From contig NC_088809.1 in assembly GCF_011386835.1 (NCBI RefSeq), positions 25,489,067 to 25,553,066 of the forward strand: a stretch of 64,000 nucleotides of DNA. Reading direction: 5' to 3'. How positions within the stretch are numbered: position 1 is the stretch's first letter; each line of letters starts with the position of its first letter. Below, one piece after another: positions 43,854 to 55,896 of this stretch. Under the pieces are notes generated by a model, which worked only from the letters and a program-made list of their open reading frames with translations, did no database searches and had not been told where the DNA came from. Source of the stretch: Chrysemys picta bellii (lineage: Eukaryota > Chordata > Testudines > Emydidae). The translations under genes and the position numbers were made by a program.

Positions 43854-44534
43854 CTGCAAAGCAGAAATGCAACATTTTACAGAAGCAGTATTGTTTGCAA
43901 CACAGACCACTGATTCAGTAATTTAAAACACAGCCACTATTCACATACCTGTCAGTAACTGGCTGACCCCAGGCAAGCACACATGAGCCACAAGACACCC
44001 CAAAATGGTGAGTAACCGCAGGTGCAGGGAATCATACTGCACACTGGGCAAGTGGCTCTTGGAGCGAGCCAGCACTGTAGGGGGGCCTGATAATCATTAC
44101 TCTCCTCACATTTTCCACAGGCTCTGTTCATTATGGAAGATATCTCGCTGCTGAGGGTGAGCAGGGAATCAAGGGAGGGTCTTCTCCAAGACTGCAGCTT
44201 CTACCCTGGCTCTTATGCGGCTCGCCTGTGTGCAGCAATGGTGTCCCCCGTCTCCCCCAGTGACGGCAGAGTGGCACGGGAAAGTTACCCTTAATGGGGC
44301 AAGAAACAAAGCAGCTCTGCCAAAGAACCTGTGGCAGCAGATTGCCCAGTATCATCACGAGAGTTTCGTGGAGATCTCTGAGGCAGATTCCCGTGAAGTG
44401 AGGGAGTCAATCAACACTCTGTTCTGCCGCTCAGACTAGGCATGTGGTGGTATCATACAGACACAAGCCTGCTTTCTGCAACCCTCCTGCCCCCAACAAC
44501 TCGCTCAGCGATTCCCAAATTCAAAGCCACTTAC

Positions 44535-45065
44535 CGGGGGCCTCCTCTCCTGTTTGTGCTTCGCCAAGCTCCGACAGCTGTGACTGGCTAGCCTCCTCCG
44601 GGGTAGAGAAGAGCTCCTGGGTGCATGCATCTCTGACCTCCGAGTCATCCTCTGCCTCTGGGTCCCCAACCCCCTCCACATCCTCGTCCAAGATTTCCTC
44701 CTCCTGGCTTGGTCCACTCTCGATGTATCCACAGTGGCCTTCGCAGTGGAGGTGGTGTCACCACCGAGTGTCGCGTCCAGCTCTTTGTAGAACCGGCAGC
44801 TCGTGGGTGCAGCACCGGAGCAGCGGTTTGCCTCTCGTGTCTTATGGTAGGTGTTCCACAGCTCCTTCACTTTGACCCTGCACTGCAGTGTGTCCCAGTC
44901 AGGGCCCCTTTCTGTCATGCATCGTGACATCTGTCCATAGATATCATCATTCCGACGGCTGGAGCACAGCTGTGACTGCACTGCCTCCTCTCCCCAAATT
45001 CTGATGAGGTCCAGCAGCTCGGCATTGCTCCAAGCAGGGGATCGCCTGGTGCGTGGAGCAGGCAT
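44535..45065 (-). pseudogene. First exon of the Harbinger Myb/trihelix DNA-binding protein
   Basis: From the ATG at 45065 the minus strand reads MPAPRTRRSPAWSNAELLDL, then IRIWGEEAVQSQL, NDDIYGQMSRCMTERGPDWD, TLQCRVKVKELWNTYHKTRE and a linker. The spaced tryptophans fit a Myb/SANT-like trihelix domain (Myb_DNA-bind_4), the DNA-binding partner of Harbinger transposases (NAIF1-like in vertebrates). After VDTS near 44720 the frame shifts: the acidic stretch EEEILDEDVEG that should follow is in another frame. A donor with GTAAGT ends the exon at 44535. Confidence 0.82.
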
Positions 45066-45470
45066 AGTCACCTGGGAAGATGCGCTGAGACAACTGCAAG
45101 TGTCACCAAGCAAATAGGAAGGGGACTTTCAAAATTCCCAAGGAATTTAAGGGGTGGGGCTCCTGGTTGGTCACCGGAGGACAGGGCAGTAGAGCTCAAA
45201 CTTATGACCAGAGAGGTGAGAACAGGTTTTGTGGGACACCTCCTGGAGGCCAATCGCAGCACTGTAATCGCCATGGTGTCTACACTGGCACCGCAGCGCT
45301 GTAGCCCTGGCTCAGAAAGCTGTACGCCTCTTGTCAGGGTGGTTTTGTTACAGTGCTGCGACAGCGCAGTTTCTGCGCACCAAGTGGCTTGGCAGTGTCT
45401 ACACCTCGGGAGTTACAGCGCAGAAAGCTGCTTAACTGCGCAGAAACTTGCCAGTGCAGACAAGGCCTCA

Positions 45471-46025
45471 GAGAAGCTAGAGATGAGAATGATTTATTGG
45501 CAGTGAAACAGCCAATCTAATTGCTTTTCACACTATGTCAATTCCTCCAGGTAGGACTGGCCCAGCATAGGATTGTTCCCTAGAGTATATTCCCCAGGGC
45601 TTTCCCCAGTCCAATTTCAAATGATTCAGGGGATCAATCCACTACCATTCCGAGTACCCCAATGTCTAGTACATCGCACTACTCCTAAAACACTTCTCCC
45701 TGATGTTTGCTTTGGCTCAGTTTCATCCCCTTACTCCTATGTCTAATCCTGCTGTACCATCCCTATACAATTCTGCTCCCTCTTGTTTTTTGCACCCTTC
45801 AAATACATGTGGATGGCTACCATCTACCCATGTAATTGACATTTGGCCAAGCTATGTGCAGCTCTTTAAAGATTTTAGCACAAGCTAGTCTCATGAGATC
45901 TCAGCTTGTAAGTGGCTACGTCACTTTGGAAAACGTTACCAGGGCCATTCATTTCCTTCCTTGTCTGTGACCGGATGTATGCATGCTGCCTAAGACTGTA
46001 CAAGCTCTATTGGACATTGTGGCTC
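45471..46025. other. Unassigned sequence
   Basis: No certain feature; 45680-45810 has the look of an old CR1-group fragment on the minus strand, without a diagnostic motif. Confidence 0.35.
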
Positions 46026-46945
46026 GTAGACTTTAAGGTCAGAAGGGACCATTGTGATCATCTCGTCTGACCTCCTGCACATTGCGGGCCACAGAACCTC
46101 ACCCGGCCACTCCTGTGATAGACTCCGAACCTCTGGCTGTGTTACTGAAGTCCTCAAATCACGGTTTAAAGCCTTCAAGTTACAGAGAACTCACCATTTA
46201 TACTAGTTTAAACTTGCAAGTGACCCGTGCCCATGCTGTAGAGGAAAGTGAAAAACCCCAGGGTCTCTGCCAATCTGACCCGGGAGAAAATTCCTTCCTG
46301 ACCCCACATGTGGAGATCAGTTAGCCCCTGAGAATGTTGGCAAGACCCACAAGGGGATACCTGGAAAAGAATTCTCTAGTAACTCAGAGATCTCCCCATC
46401 TAGTGTCCCGTCTCCAGCCACTGGGGATTTTTGCTATTGGCAGTCCTGTCATACCATCCCCTCCATAAACTTACCAAGCTCAGTCTTGAAGCCAGTTAGG
46501 TTTTTGCCCCCATTGCTCCCCTTGGAAGGCTATTCCAGAACTTCACTCCTGTGATGGTTAGAAACCTTCGCCTAATTTTGAGCCTAAACCTGTTGATGGC
46601 CAGTTTATATCCATCTCCAATTTGCTCTTCACTGGTACAGGAGATACCCTGGCAGACGCCTCGCCCAGGGGCAGTGCCCTCTAGTGCTATGCCTTCCTCA
46701 GAACAGCTTATTATGGATCTGTAAAAGATTTGGCTAAGGCACCCACTACTGGAGTATCTAAGCATTGCCTGGATGTCCCTGGATGTCCCTGTACACGAGC
46801 ACTGTGCCCCCCCTCTGCCTGGCTTTCTTCTGTGATAAACAGCCCACATCTCCTCTTCTGTTCTCACAGCTCTTAAATTATCATTACTGTTGCTCACCTC
46901 TGGAATTTCTCTGTCCATGTGCCTAAAACTGAACATATAACATGA
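46026..46945 (-). mobile_element. CR1-group LINE 3' region, older subfamily
   Basis: The plus strand opens with GACTTTAAGGTCAGAAGGGA and CCATTGTGATCATCTCGTCT, the inverse of a CR1 3' tail of a family distinct from that at 9830. Further in, the minus frame reads AINRFRLKIRRRFLTITGVK then FWNSLPRG, an ORF2 C-terminus. Broken by several stops. Confidence 0.75.
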
Positions 46946-48330
<1,385 letters not shown>

Positions 48331-48748
48331 CAACCCCTCCCAGGTTGGTGTCATCCACAAATTGTATAAGCATACGGTCCACTCCATTATCCAAATCATT
48401 AATGAACATATTGAATAGTACCAGACCCAGGACAGACTCCTGCAGAACCCCACTAGACACGCCCTCCCAGTCTGACAGCAAAGCATTGATAACTACTATT
48501 CGAGTTCAGTCTCTCAACCATTTGTGCACCCACCTTATTGTGATTTCATCTGGATCATATTTCTCTAGTTTGCTTATGAGAATGTCATTTGGGACTATGT
48601 CAAAAGCCTTACTAAAATCAAGATCTATGACATCTACTGCTTCTTCCATCTGACAGGCCAGTCACCCTGCCAATGAAGGAAATCAGGCTGACCTGGCATG
48701 ACTCGTTCTTGACAAATTCACATTGGCTATTATTTACCATCGTATTAC
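48331..48748 (-). mobile_element. CR1-group LINE, RT part, left segment
   Basis: The minus frame reads VLFNMFINDLDNGVDR and IQFVDDTNLGGV (FVDD catalytic motif), and further inward text matching the RT finger region (TCAAAAGCCTTACTAAAATC as the inverse of a DFSKAFD-type codon run). It is cut at 48748 and resumes at 49315. Confidence 0.85.
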
Positions 48749-49309
48749 TGCAAGGAACTACAGGTCTAGAACCCAGGCAGCTGACAGCTCCAGGCTGCCA
48801 CTCAGCAGTACCTGTAACACACAGCTCATCAGAAGTTCCACCTTAAGGGCTTGACAGACAGTAGCCCCATCGCTCCTGATTGGCTCCCTTCCCCATATAA
48901 ACCCAAGGGGCGTTCCAGGAAGTGTCCAGGCAACAGCAAAGATCTTCTGTACCTGCCTCAACCATTCCTGTTCCTTGCTGTGGAATTCCTTGCTTGACCT
49001 CGGCTTGATTTGGACTTCACCCAGGGCCGGTGCAACCCATTAGGTGACCTAGGCGGCGACCGCGGTGGTATTTCGGCGGCGGGACCTTCCGCCGCCTCTG
49101 TGGGGGGGCGGCATTTCGGGGCGAGACCTTCCGCCGCCTAGGGCAGCAGAAAAGCTGGCAGCGCTCCTGACTTCACCACCTGATTCGGACTATGACCCTT
49201 GGTACTGACTCTGGCCTGGACCTGACTACGAACTCCTCTGCTACTCCCAGCCTCAGGGTTGCCCTTGCTCTGACCCTTGGCCATGACTGCCCTTGTTGGG
49301 ATCCTGGCA
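48749..49309 (+). mobile_element. Solo LTR inserted in the CR1 copy
   Basis: TGCAAGGAAC...ATCCTGGCA (TG...CA) is flanked by ATTAC (48744-48748) and ATTAT (49310-49314), a 5-bp duplication with one mismatch. The surrounding CR1 sequence continues on both sides. A TATA-like CCCATATAAACCC is at about 48892. It contains a smaller hAT MITE; without it the LTR is about 405 bp. Family not determined. Confidence 0.7.
49022..49169. mobile_element. hAT-type MITE inside the solo LTR
   Basis: 148 bp beginning CAGGGCCGGTGCAACC and ending GCAGCGCTCCTG, flanked by the 8-bp direct repeat ACTTCACC at 49014-49021 and 49170-49177. The interior has two copies of GACCTTCCGCCGCCT. No coding capacity. Confidence 0.9.
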
Positions 49310-49314
49310 ATTAT

Positions 49315-50122
49315 TCTCTTGGTGGTTACAAATTGATCAATTATTTATTCCAGTTCTTTCCATGGATTGAAGTTAGGCTGACTGGGTCTGTAACTCCCCA
49401 GGTCCTCTTTGTTCCCCTTTTTAAAAACAGGTACTATGTCCGCTCTTCTCCAGCCCTCTGGGACCTCACCCATCCTCCATGAGTTCTCAAAGATTCTAAT
49501 GTTTCTGAGATTGCTTCAGCTAGTTCCTTAAATACCCTATGGTGAATTTTGTCAGGCCCTGCCAACTTGAATACATCTAATTTATCTACATATTCTTTAA
49601 ACTGTTCTCTCCCTATTCTGGCTGGGGTTCCTTCAGCCTTTTGTTAATATTAATTGTATTAAGCAGCTAGTTACAATTAACCTTCTTAGTGAAGACTGAA
49701 GCAAAATAGGCATTAAACACCTGTCTACTTGATATCTTAAATTATTAGCTCTCCTTCTCTACTAAGTAGCGGGCCTATACTTTGTGTTTCTCTCACTCAT
49801 AATGTATTTAAAGAACCTGATCTTATTGCCTTTTATGTCCCTTGCTAGTAACTCATTTTGTCCCTTAGTCTTTCTGATTTTGTTACTATATGCTTGTGCT
49901 ATTCTTTTTGTGATTTGTCATATGTCCACTTGTTGTAGGATTCCTTTTTGATTGTCAGGTCATTAAAGAGTTACTAATGGAGCCATATTGGCCTCTTACT
50001 ATTCTGCCGATCTTTCCTTTGTACTGGTATCGTTTAGTGTTGTGCCTTTCATATTGTCTCTTCAAGAAACCGCCAACTCTCCCTAGCTACATTTTCCCTT
50101 TGATTTTCTTCCCATGGGATCC
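49315..50122 (-). mobile_element. CR1-group LINE, RT N-terminal part, right segment
   Basis: Continuation of 48331-48748 on the minus strand. The inverse of CTCTTCTCCAGCCCTCTGGG and TCCTCCATGAGTTCTCAAAG encodes the W...GEVPEGW / NSW region before the first RT motif, and CAGGTACTATGTCCGCTCTT encodes ADIVPV. Heavily mutated. Confidence 0.8.
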
Positions 50123-50299
50123 TGTGACAATCAGGATCCAGACACCCCAATGGGAGAACAGGGGGTTTGAACCCAAAAGTAAATGCATTTGAACCAACTG
50201 ATTGTACACAATGTTAATGTACTAGAAATACATGCAAACTAAGGTCTTTTATGAACGCTTGTCATGCTCTAAACTTAATAATCATTATGAGGTATAAAG
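50123..50299. other. Possible start of an LTR-like repeat
   Basis: TGTGACAATCAGGATCCAGA could be an LTR start; 50756-51345 and 52209-52480 could be its continuation around inserted elements, but no matching end or target duplication was found. Confidence 0.3.
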
Positions 50300-50480
50300 A
50301 AGAACAGGAGTACTTGTGGCACCTTAGAGACTAACAAATTTATTAGAGCATAAGCTTTCGTGGACTACAGCCCACTTCTTCGGATGCATATCTAAATAAA
50401 TTTGTTAGTCTCTAAGGTGCCACAAGTACTCCTGTTCTTTTTGCGGATACAGACTAACACGGCTGCTACTCTGAAACCTG
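50300..50480. mobile_element. Palindromic Penelope-tail insertion with target duplication
   Basis: A minus-strand Penelope tail (50300-50395) is followed at once by a plus-strand tail (50397-50480). The outer 43 bp, 50300-50342 and 50397-50439, are perfect reverse complements. The plus half extends further into GCGGATACAGACTAACACGG and TGAAACCTGTC. The whole is flanked by TCATTATGAGGTAT at 50282-50295 and 50481-50494, a 14-bp target duplication. The tail sequence is the same as the 3' end of the element at 35777. Confidence 0.9.
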
Positions 50481-50570
50481 TCATTATGAGGTATGTACAC
50501 AGGCCATGCTTGTGATGCTTTTATTTGTGTCTATAGAGAACTGTGCTCATAAAACTTCAGCTCCAGCTTG

Positions 50571-50755
50571 AATCATAGAATATCAGGGTTGGAAGGGACC
50601 TCAGGAGGTCACCTAGTCCAACCCCCTACTCAAAGCTGGATCAATCCCCAGACAGATTTTTGCCCCAGATCCCTAAATGGCTCCCTCAAGAATTGACCCC
50701 ACAACCCTGGGTTTAGCAGGCCAATGCTCAAACCACTGAGCTATCCCTCTCCCCA
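50571..50755 (-). mobile_element. tRNA-headed SINE with CR1-like tail
   Basis: Inverse of GAGGGATAGCTCAGTGGTTT (box A), GGTTGTGGGGTCAATTCTTG (box-B region) and a CR1-like end (GACCTCCTGAGGTCCC, GATATTCTATGATT). Full length, as at 23171-23354. Confidence 0.9.
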
Positions 50756-51345
50756 CTCACTCTAAAGTGAGTGCTCAGAAAAGAAGAGGCACCTCTCAAG
50801 TCATTTGTCTACATGAAACCAACTTTGGGTACCCACCCAGCCTAGGGAAAGACAACGGAGGATCATTAAATTTAATGGAAAGACATAGACATCCTGGCTC
50901 TTAAATCAAGAGGGGTTTTCCACATTCTGAATAAACATGAGTCACCCTGGACTAAGAGATAAAGAAAAGCAAGGCAGGCAGGGGAAGCCTTTTAAAACCA
51001 GGCTTGTGTCTGAGGCTTTTCATCCAGAATTTGGGGGACAGTCTGGAAGGTGGGAGGCTGTCTGTGAACGCTGCATCCTGCCTATGGCTAGTGGGTAGGC
51101 TGGGAAACTGTTCAAAGGAAATTGCTAACTTGTATTAGAAAGGGGATTTTATCTAATATTGTAATGTGAAGCCAGAAGTTGTGTGGTGCCGTTTATTTAC
51201 TGTGTAACTTGTATCTGTGCTCTCCCTTACTCTTTCATCTCAAAGTCTGTGGTTTTTCTATTAAATAGACCTCTTGTTTATTTTTACCCCTCACAGGTCT
51301 CTGGTGTGCAGACTGTGTGGAGTGTATGTGCCAAAGTTAGTTTGC
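50756..51345. other. Unassigned sequence
   Basis: No gene recognised. An ATTAAATAGACC run near 51260 may be a polyadenylation region of an LTR. Confidence 0.3.
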
Positions 51346-52208
51346 ACCCTCAGCAAGTTCGCAGATGACACTAAGCTGGGGGGAGAGGTAGATATGCTGG
51401 AAGGGATAGGGTCCAGAGTGACCTAGCCAAATTGGAGGATTGGGCCAAAAGAAATCTGATGAGGTTCAGCAAGGACAAGTGCAGAGTCCTGCACTTAGGT
51501 AGGAAGAATCCCATGTACCGCTACAGACTGGGGACCGACTGGCTCTGTAGAAAAGGACCTGGTGATTACAGTGGACGAGAAGCTGGATATGAGTCAGCAG
51601 TGTGCTTTTGTTGCCAAGAAGGCTAACGGCATATTGGGCTGCATTTGTAGGAGCATTGCCAGCAGATCGATGGAAGTGACTATTCCCCTCTATTCGGCAC
51701 TGGTGAGGCCACATCTGCAGTATTGCATCCAGTTTGGGGCCCCCCAATACAGAAAGGATGTGCACAAATTGGAGAGATTCCAGCGGAGGGCAACGAAAAT
51801 GATCAGGGGGCTGGGGCACATGACTTACGAGGAGAGGCTGAGGGAACTGGGCTTGTTTAGTCTGCAGAAGAGAAGAATGAGGGGGGATTTGATATCAGCC
51901 TTCAACTACCTGAAGGGGGGTTCCAAAAAGGACAGAGCTCGGCTGTTCTCCGTGGTGGCAGATGACAGAACAAGTTGCAATGGTCTCAAGTTGCATTGGG
52001 GGAGGTCTAGGTTGGATATTAGGAAACACTATTTCACTAGGAGGGTGATGAAGCACTGGAATGGGTTACCTAGGGAGGTGGTAGAATCTCCATCCTTAGA
52101 GGTTTTTAAGGCCTGGGATGCTTTAGTTGGTGTTGGTCCTGCTTTGAGCAGGAGGCTGGACTAGATAACCTCCTGAGGTCTCTTCCAACCCTAATCTTCT
52201 ATGAGTCT
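51346..52208 (+). mobile_element. CR1 LINE, 5'-truncated, ORF2 C-terminal part
   Basis: Starts at CACCCTCAGCAAGTTCGCAG, inside the FADDTKLGG coding region. It reads [60 protein letters not shown] and [20 protein letters not shown], ending with the CR1 tail AATCTTCTATGAGTCTATGA. A frameshift lies near 51540-51560. No clear target duplication. Confidence 0.95.
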
Positions 52209-52756
52209 ATGATAAGTGGGGACTGGTTTCACACCTTTGGGGACGATGAACCAGAGGGGAAGGGTCTGAGTGTATGGTTGTTAAGAACTGAGGAAGGATG
52301 GATTTGGGAAGACTCAGGACTAGAAGGGCTACTGAGGTCACCTTGCAAGGAGTAACTAGGCTGGTGGAAGCCAGGGTGAGACCTTGTGCTTGTGGGCTGG
52401 CCACAGGTGTCAGGGCTCTGAGCCACAGCAGCACAGCACCAAGGCACCTGAAGGTTACAGGACAGGTGGTGACAGAACTCCCGACTGGTCTGGGTGATAC
52501 CCCAAACATCATACATGCTCCCTACCAGTTATCTGAGTTGGCTAAAGTCCATTGTCCTTATTCCACTGCTCTGACTCCTTCCTTTCCTTAGAATCATGAC
52601 AGCATCGGATCACTTTCACCCAACTTGCCTTCTACCTTCAGGTTGGCAACCAATGCCTTACCCTGTTGGTCAGAATCAAGTCTAAAAACGCTGTCCCCTA
52701 GTCACTTTCTCCACTTCCTGAAACAAAAAGTTGCTCCAAGACATTCCAAGAACTTA
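52209..52756. other. Unassigned sequence
   Basis: No gene recognised. GGACAGGTGGTGACAGAAC near 52461 may be the end of an LTR-like repeat started at 50123. Confidence 0.3.
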
Positions 52757-52828
52757 CTGAATCATAGAATCATAGAAGATTAGGGTTTGAAGAGACCTCA
52801 GGAGGTCATTTAGTCCAACCCCCTGCTA
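52757..52828 (-). mobile_element. CR1 LINE 3' tail, outer part of a nested pair
   Basis: ATCATAGAATCATAGAAGAT to TCCAACCCCCTGCTAAAC is the inverse of a CR1 3' end. The expected continuation (CAAAGCAGGACCAACCCC) is found at 54604, beyond the inserted plus-strand CR1. Confidence 0.88.
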
Positions 52829-54602
52829 AACAACCAGTGGGGCCCCTGGACGATCGAGATACAAAAGGAGCACTTAAAGATAATAAAGTAATTGTGGAGA
52901 AACTAAATGAATTCTTTGCTTCAGTCTTCATGGCTGAGGATGTTAGGGAGATTCCCAAACCTGAGCCATCCTTTGTAGGTGACAAATCTGAGGAATTGTC
53001 ACAGATTGAAGTGTCACTAGAGGAGATTTTGGAATTAATTGATAAACTTAACAGTAACAAGTCACCAGGACCAGATGGCATTCACCCAAGAGTTCTGAAA
53101 AAAATCAAATGTGAAATGGCGGAACTATTAACTATGGTTTGTAACCTGTCCTTTAAATTGGCTTCTGTACCCAATGACTGGAAGATAGCTAAGGTAACGC
53201 CAATATTTAAAAAGGGCTCTAGAGGTGATCCCAGCAATTACAGACCGGTAAGTCTAACATCAGTTACGGGCAAATTAGTTGAAACAATAGTAAAGAATAA
53301 AATTGTCAGACACATAAAAGAACATAAATTGTTGGGCAAAAGTCAACATGGTTTCTGTAAAGGGAAATCGTGTCTTACTAATCTATTAGAATTCTTTGAA
53401 GGGGTCAACAAACATGTGGACAAGGGGGATCCAGTGGACATAGTGTACTTAGATTTCCAGAAAGCCTTTGGCAAGGTCCCTCACCAAAGGCTCTTACATA
53501 AATTAAGTTGTCATGGGATAAGAGGGAAGATCCTTTCATGGATTGAGAACTGGTTAAAAGACAGGGAACAAATGGTAGGAATAAATGGTAAATTTTCAGA
53601 ATGGAGAGGGGTAACTGGTGGTGTTCCCCAAGGGTCAGTCCTAGGACCAATCCTATTCAACTTATTCATAAATGATCTGGAGAAAGGGGTAAACAGTGAG
53701 GTGGCAAAGTTTGCAGATGATACTAAACTGCTCAAGATAGTTAAGACCAAAGCAGACGGTGAAGAACTTCAGAAAGATCTCACAAAACTAAGTGATTGGG
53801 CAACAAAATGGCAAATGAAATTTAATGTGGATAAATGTAAAATAATGCACAGTGTGCAGCGGCGGTCAAAAAAGCAAACAGGAAGTTAGGAATCATTCAA
53901 AAAGGGATAGAGAATAAGATGGAGAATATCTTATTGCCCTTATATAAATCCATGGTATGCCCACATCTTGAATACTGTGTACAGATGTGGTCTCCTCATC
54001 TCAAAAGAGATATACTGGCATTAGAAAAGGTTCAGAGAAGGGCAACTAAAATGGTTAGGGGTTTAGAACGGGTCCCATATGAGGTGAGATTAAAGAGGGC
54101 TAGGACTTTTCAGCTTGGAAAAGAGGAGACTAAGGGGGGATATCATAGAGGTATATAAAATCATGAGTGATATGGAGAAAGTGAATAAGGAAAAGTTATG
54201 TACTTGTTCCCATAATATAAAAACTAGGGGCCACCAAATGAAATTAATGGGCAGCAGGTTTAAAACAAATAAAAGGAAGTTCTTCTTCACACAGCGCAGT
54301 CAACCTGTGAAACTCCTTGCCTGAGGAGGTTGTGAAGGCTAGGACTCTAACAGGGTTTAAAAGAGAACTAGATAAATTCATGGAGGTTAAGTCCATTAAT
54401 GGCTATTAGCCAGGATGGGTAAGGAATGGTGTCCCTAGCCACTGTTTGTCAGAGGGTGGAGATGGATGGCAGGAGAGAGATTGCTTGAACATTACCTGTT
54501 AGGTTCACTCCCTCTGGAACACCTGGCATTGGACACTGTCGGTAGACAGGATACTGGGCTGGATGGACCTTTGGACTGACCCAATATGGCCATTCTTATG
54601 TT
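52829..54602 (+). pseudogene. CR1-group LINE with almost complete RT domain, internal deletion
   Basis: The 350-codon frame 52837-53889 covers the RT domain: LNSNKSPGPDGIHPRVLKK, NDWKIAKVTPIFKKGSRGDP, NYRPVSLTSVTGKLVE, SQHGFCKGKSCLTNLLEFF, DIVYLDFQKAFGKVPHQRLL (motif A), [20 protein letters not shown] (motif B) and KFADDTKLL (catalytic motif C). Near 53850-53870 a section of the thumb region is deleted and the frame shifts; the tail resumes in 53919-54158 ([20 protein letters not shown]). The 3' end reads GGCCATTCTTATGTT. This is a different subfamily from the CR1 at 21200 and the best-preserved RT in the window. The endonuclease is missing. Confidence 0.93.
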
Positions 54603-55210
54603 CAAAGCAGGACCAACCCCAACTAAATCATCCCAGCCAGGGCTTTGTCAAGCCAGGGCTTAAAAACCTCTAAGGGTGGAGATTCCACCACCTCCCTAGG
54701 TAACCCATTTCAGTGCTTCACCACCCTCCTAGTGAAATAGTTTTTCCTAATATCCAACCTAGATCTCCCGCACTGCAACTTGAGACATTTGCTCCTTGTT
54801 CTATCATCTGCCACCACTGAGAACAGCTGAACTCCATCCTCTTTGGAACCCCCACTTCAGGTTGTTGAAGGCTGATATCAAATCCCCCCCTCACTCTTCT
54901 CTTCTGCAGACTAAATAAGCCCAGTTCCCTCAGCCTTTCCTCATAGATCATATGCCCCAGCCCCCTAATCATTTTTGTTGCCCTCTGCTGGACTCTCTCC
55001 AATTTGTCCACATCCTTTCTGCAGTGGGGGGCTCAAAACTGGATGCAATACTCCAGATGTGGCGTCACCAGTGCCGAATAGAGGGGAATAATCACTTCCC
55101 TTGATCTGCTGGCAATGCTCCTATTAATATAGCCCAATATGCCGTTAGCCTTCTTGGCAACAAGGGCACACTGCTGACTCATATCCAGTTTCTCGTCCAC
55201 TGTAATCCCC
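54603..55210 (-). mobile_element. CR1 LINE, main part of the outer copy
   Basis: Continues 52757-52828 on the minus strand: the inverse of CATCCCAGCCAGGGCTTTGT and CCACCTCCCTAGGTAACCCA encodes the ORF2 end. The minus frame reads [20 protein letters not shown] then upstream [18 protein letters not shown]. It stops abruptly at 55210. Confidence 0.92.
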
Positions 55211-55896
55211 ACATCCTGGAGACTGTGTTTTTGCCGTGCTGTTTTTCCAACAGATCTCTGGGTAGTAAAATTACTCCTGGGTCCTGTGTTTTGGATGTTT
55301 TTGTTTGTTCTAGAAATGCCTCATCTAGCTGCTCCTCCTCCTGATTTGGTGGTCTGTAGTAGAACCCTAATCTGTTTTCTTATTTAGCTCTTCCCCACTT
55401 ATACCCCCAACCTCTCACCCTGGTAAGAGATCATGCTGCTCCTCTGAAGCTGGAATGATACCCAGCCACTCTCAAAGTGACTTTGTACGGGCCAAGGTAT
55501 AAGCAAGTCGTTAATGGACATTTGGTGGAGTCACTGTGTGCACCTCCCTCTCTGATAATCTCTATAACCGTGCCAGCCATTTTCAGCTTGGGAAGTGAGT
55601 GCACTGATATGACTTCCACTCCAGAGCTGACCTAGAGTAATCACTGCATTTCTAAAGCATTCACATGAACTCCACAATGGAACACAATGTCATTTGCACA
55701 TTGCTAGAGGCAGTGAGAAATCCCAGAGCTGAAATGCCCCAGCAAACGAGCTGAGCTCAAAGTGTCATAGAGACACTTACAAAATAAAACATGCCAGGTG
55801 GCTAGTCCCTTTCCACAGGAGGCCATGTATTGGGAAGTGACCCAGTAACACTAAAGGATGGACTTTGGGGCTGTGCTATTCATTTCTGGGGAATGA
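55211..55896. other. Unassigned sequence
   Basis: 55215-55385 (TCCTCATCT-like, GGTGGTCTGTAGTAGAACCC) has the look of a dispersed repeat but was not identified. No gene seen. Confidence 0.35.

Larger units (their letters stand above)
41032..45467 (+). mobile_element. PIF/Harbinger DNA transposon, near complete
   Basis: The left end GGGTATGTCTACATTAGC and the inverse of the right end (GGCCTTGTCTGCACTGGC) are imperfect terminal inverted repeats flanked by TCA at 41029-41031 and 45468-45470, fitting the 3-bp target duplication of this superfamily. The element holds the two standard genes in opposite directions: a DDE transposase on the plus strand and a Myb/trihelix protein on the minus strand. 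The right subterminal region is full of short inverted GCGCAGAAAC / CTGCGCAGAAACTTG motifs. A CR1 insertion at 41915-42336 and several frameshifts make it inactive. Confidence 0.88.

Noticed and set aside
44100..44440. Plus-strand ORF reading SFVEISEADSREVRESINTL inside the Harbinger element
   Set aside because: It lies in the intron of the minus-strand Myb-like gene. It recalls sequence often seen in this family, but I cannot tie it to a function, so it is not listed as a separate gene.
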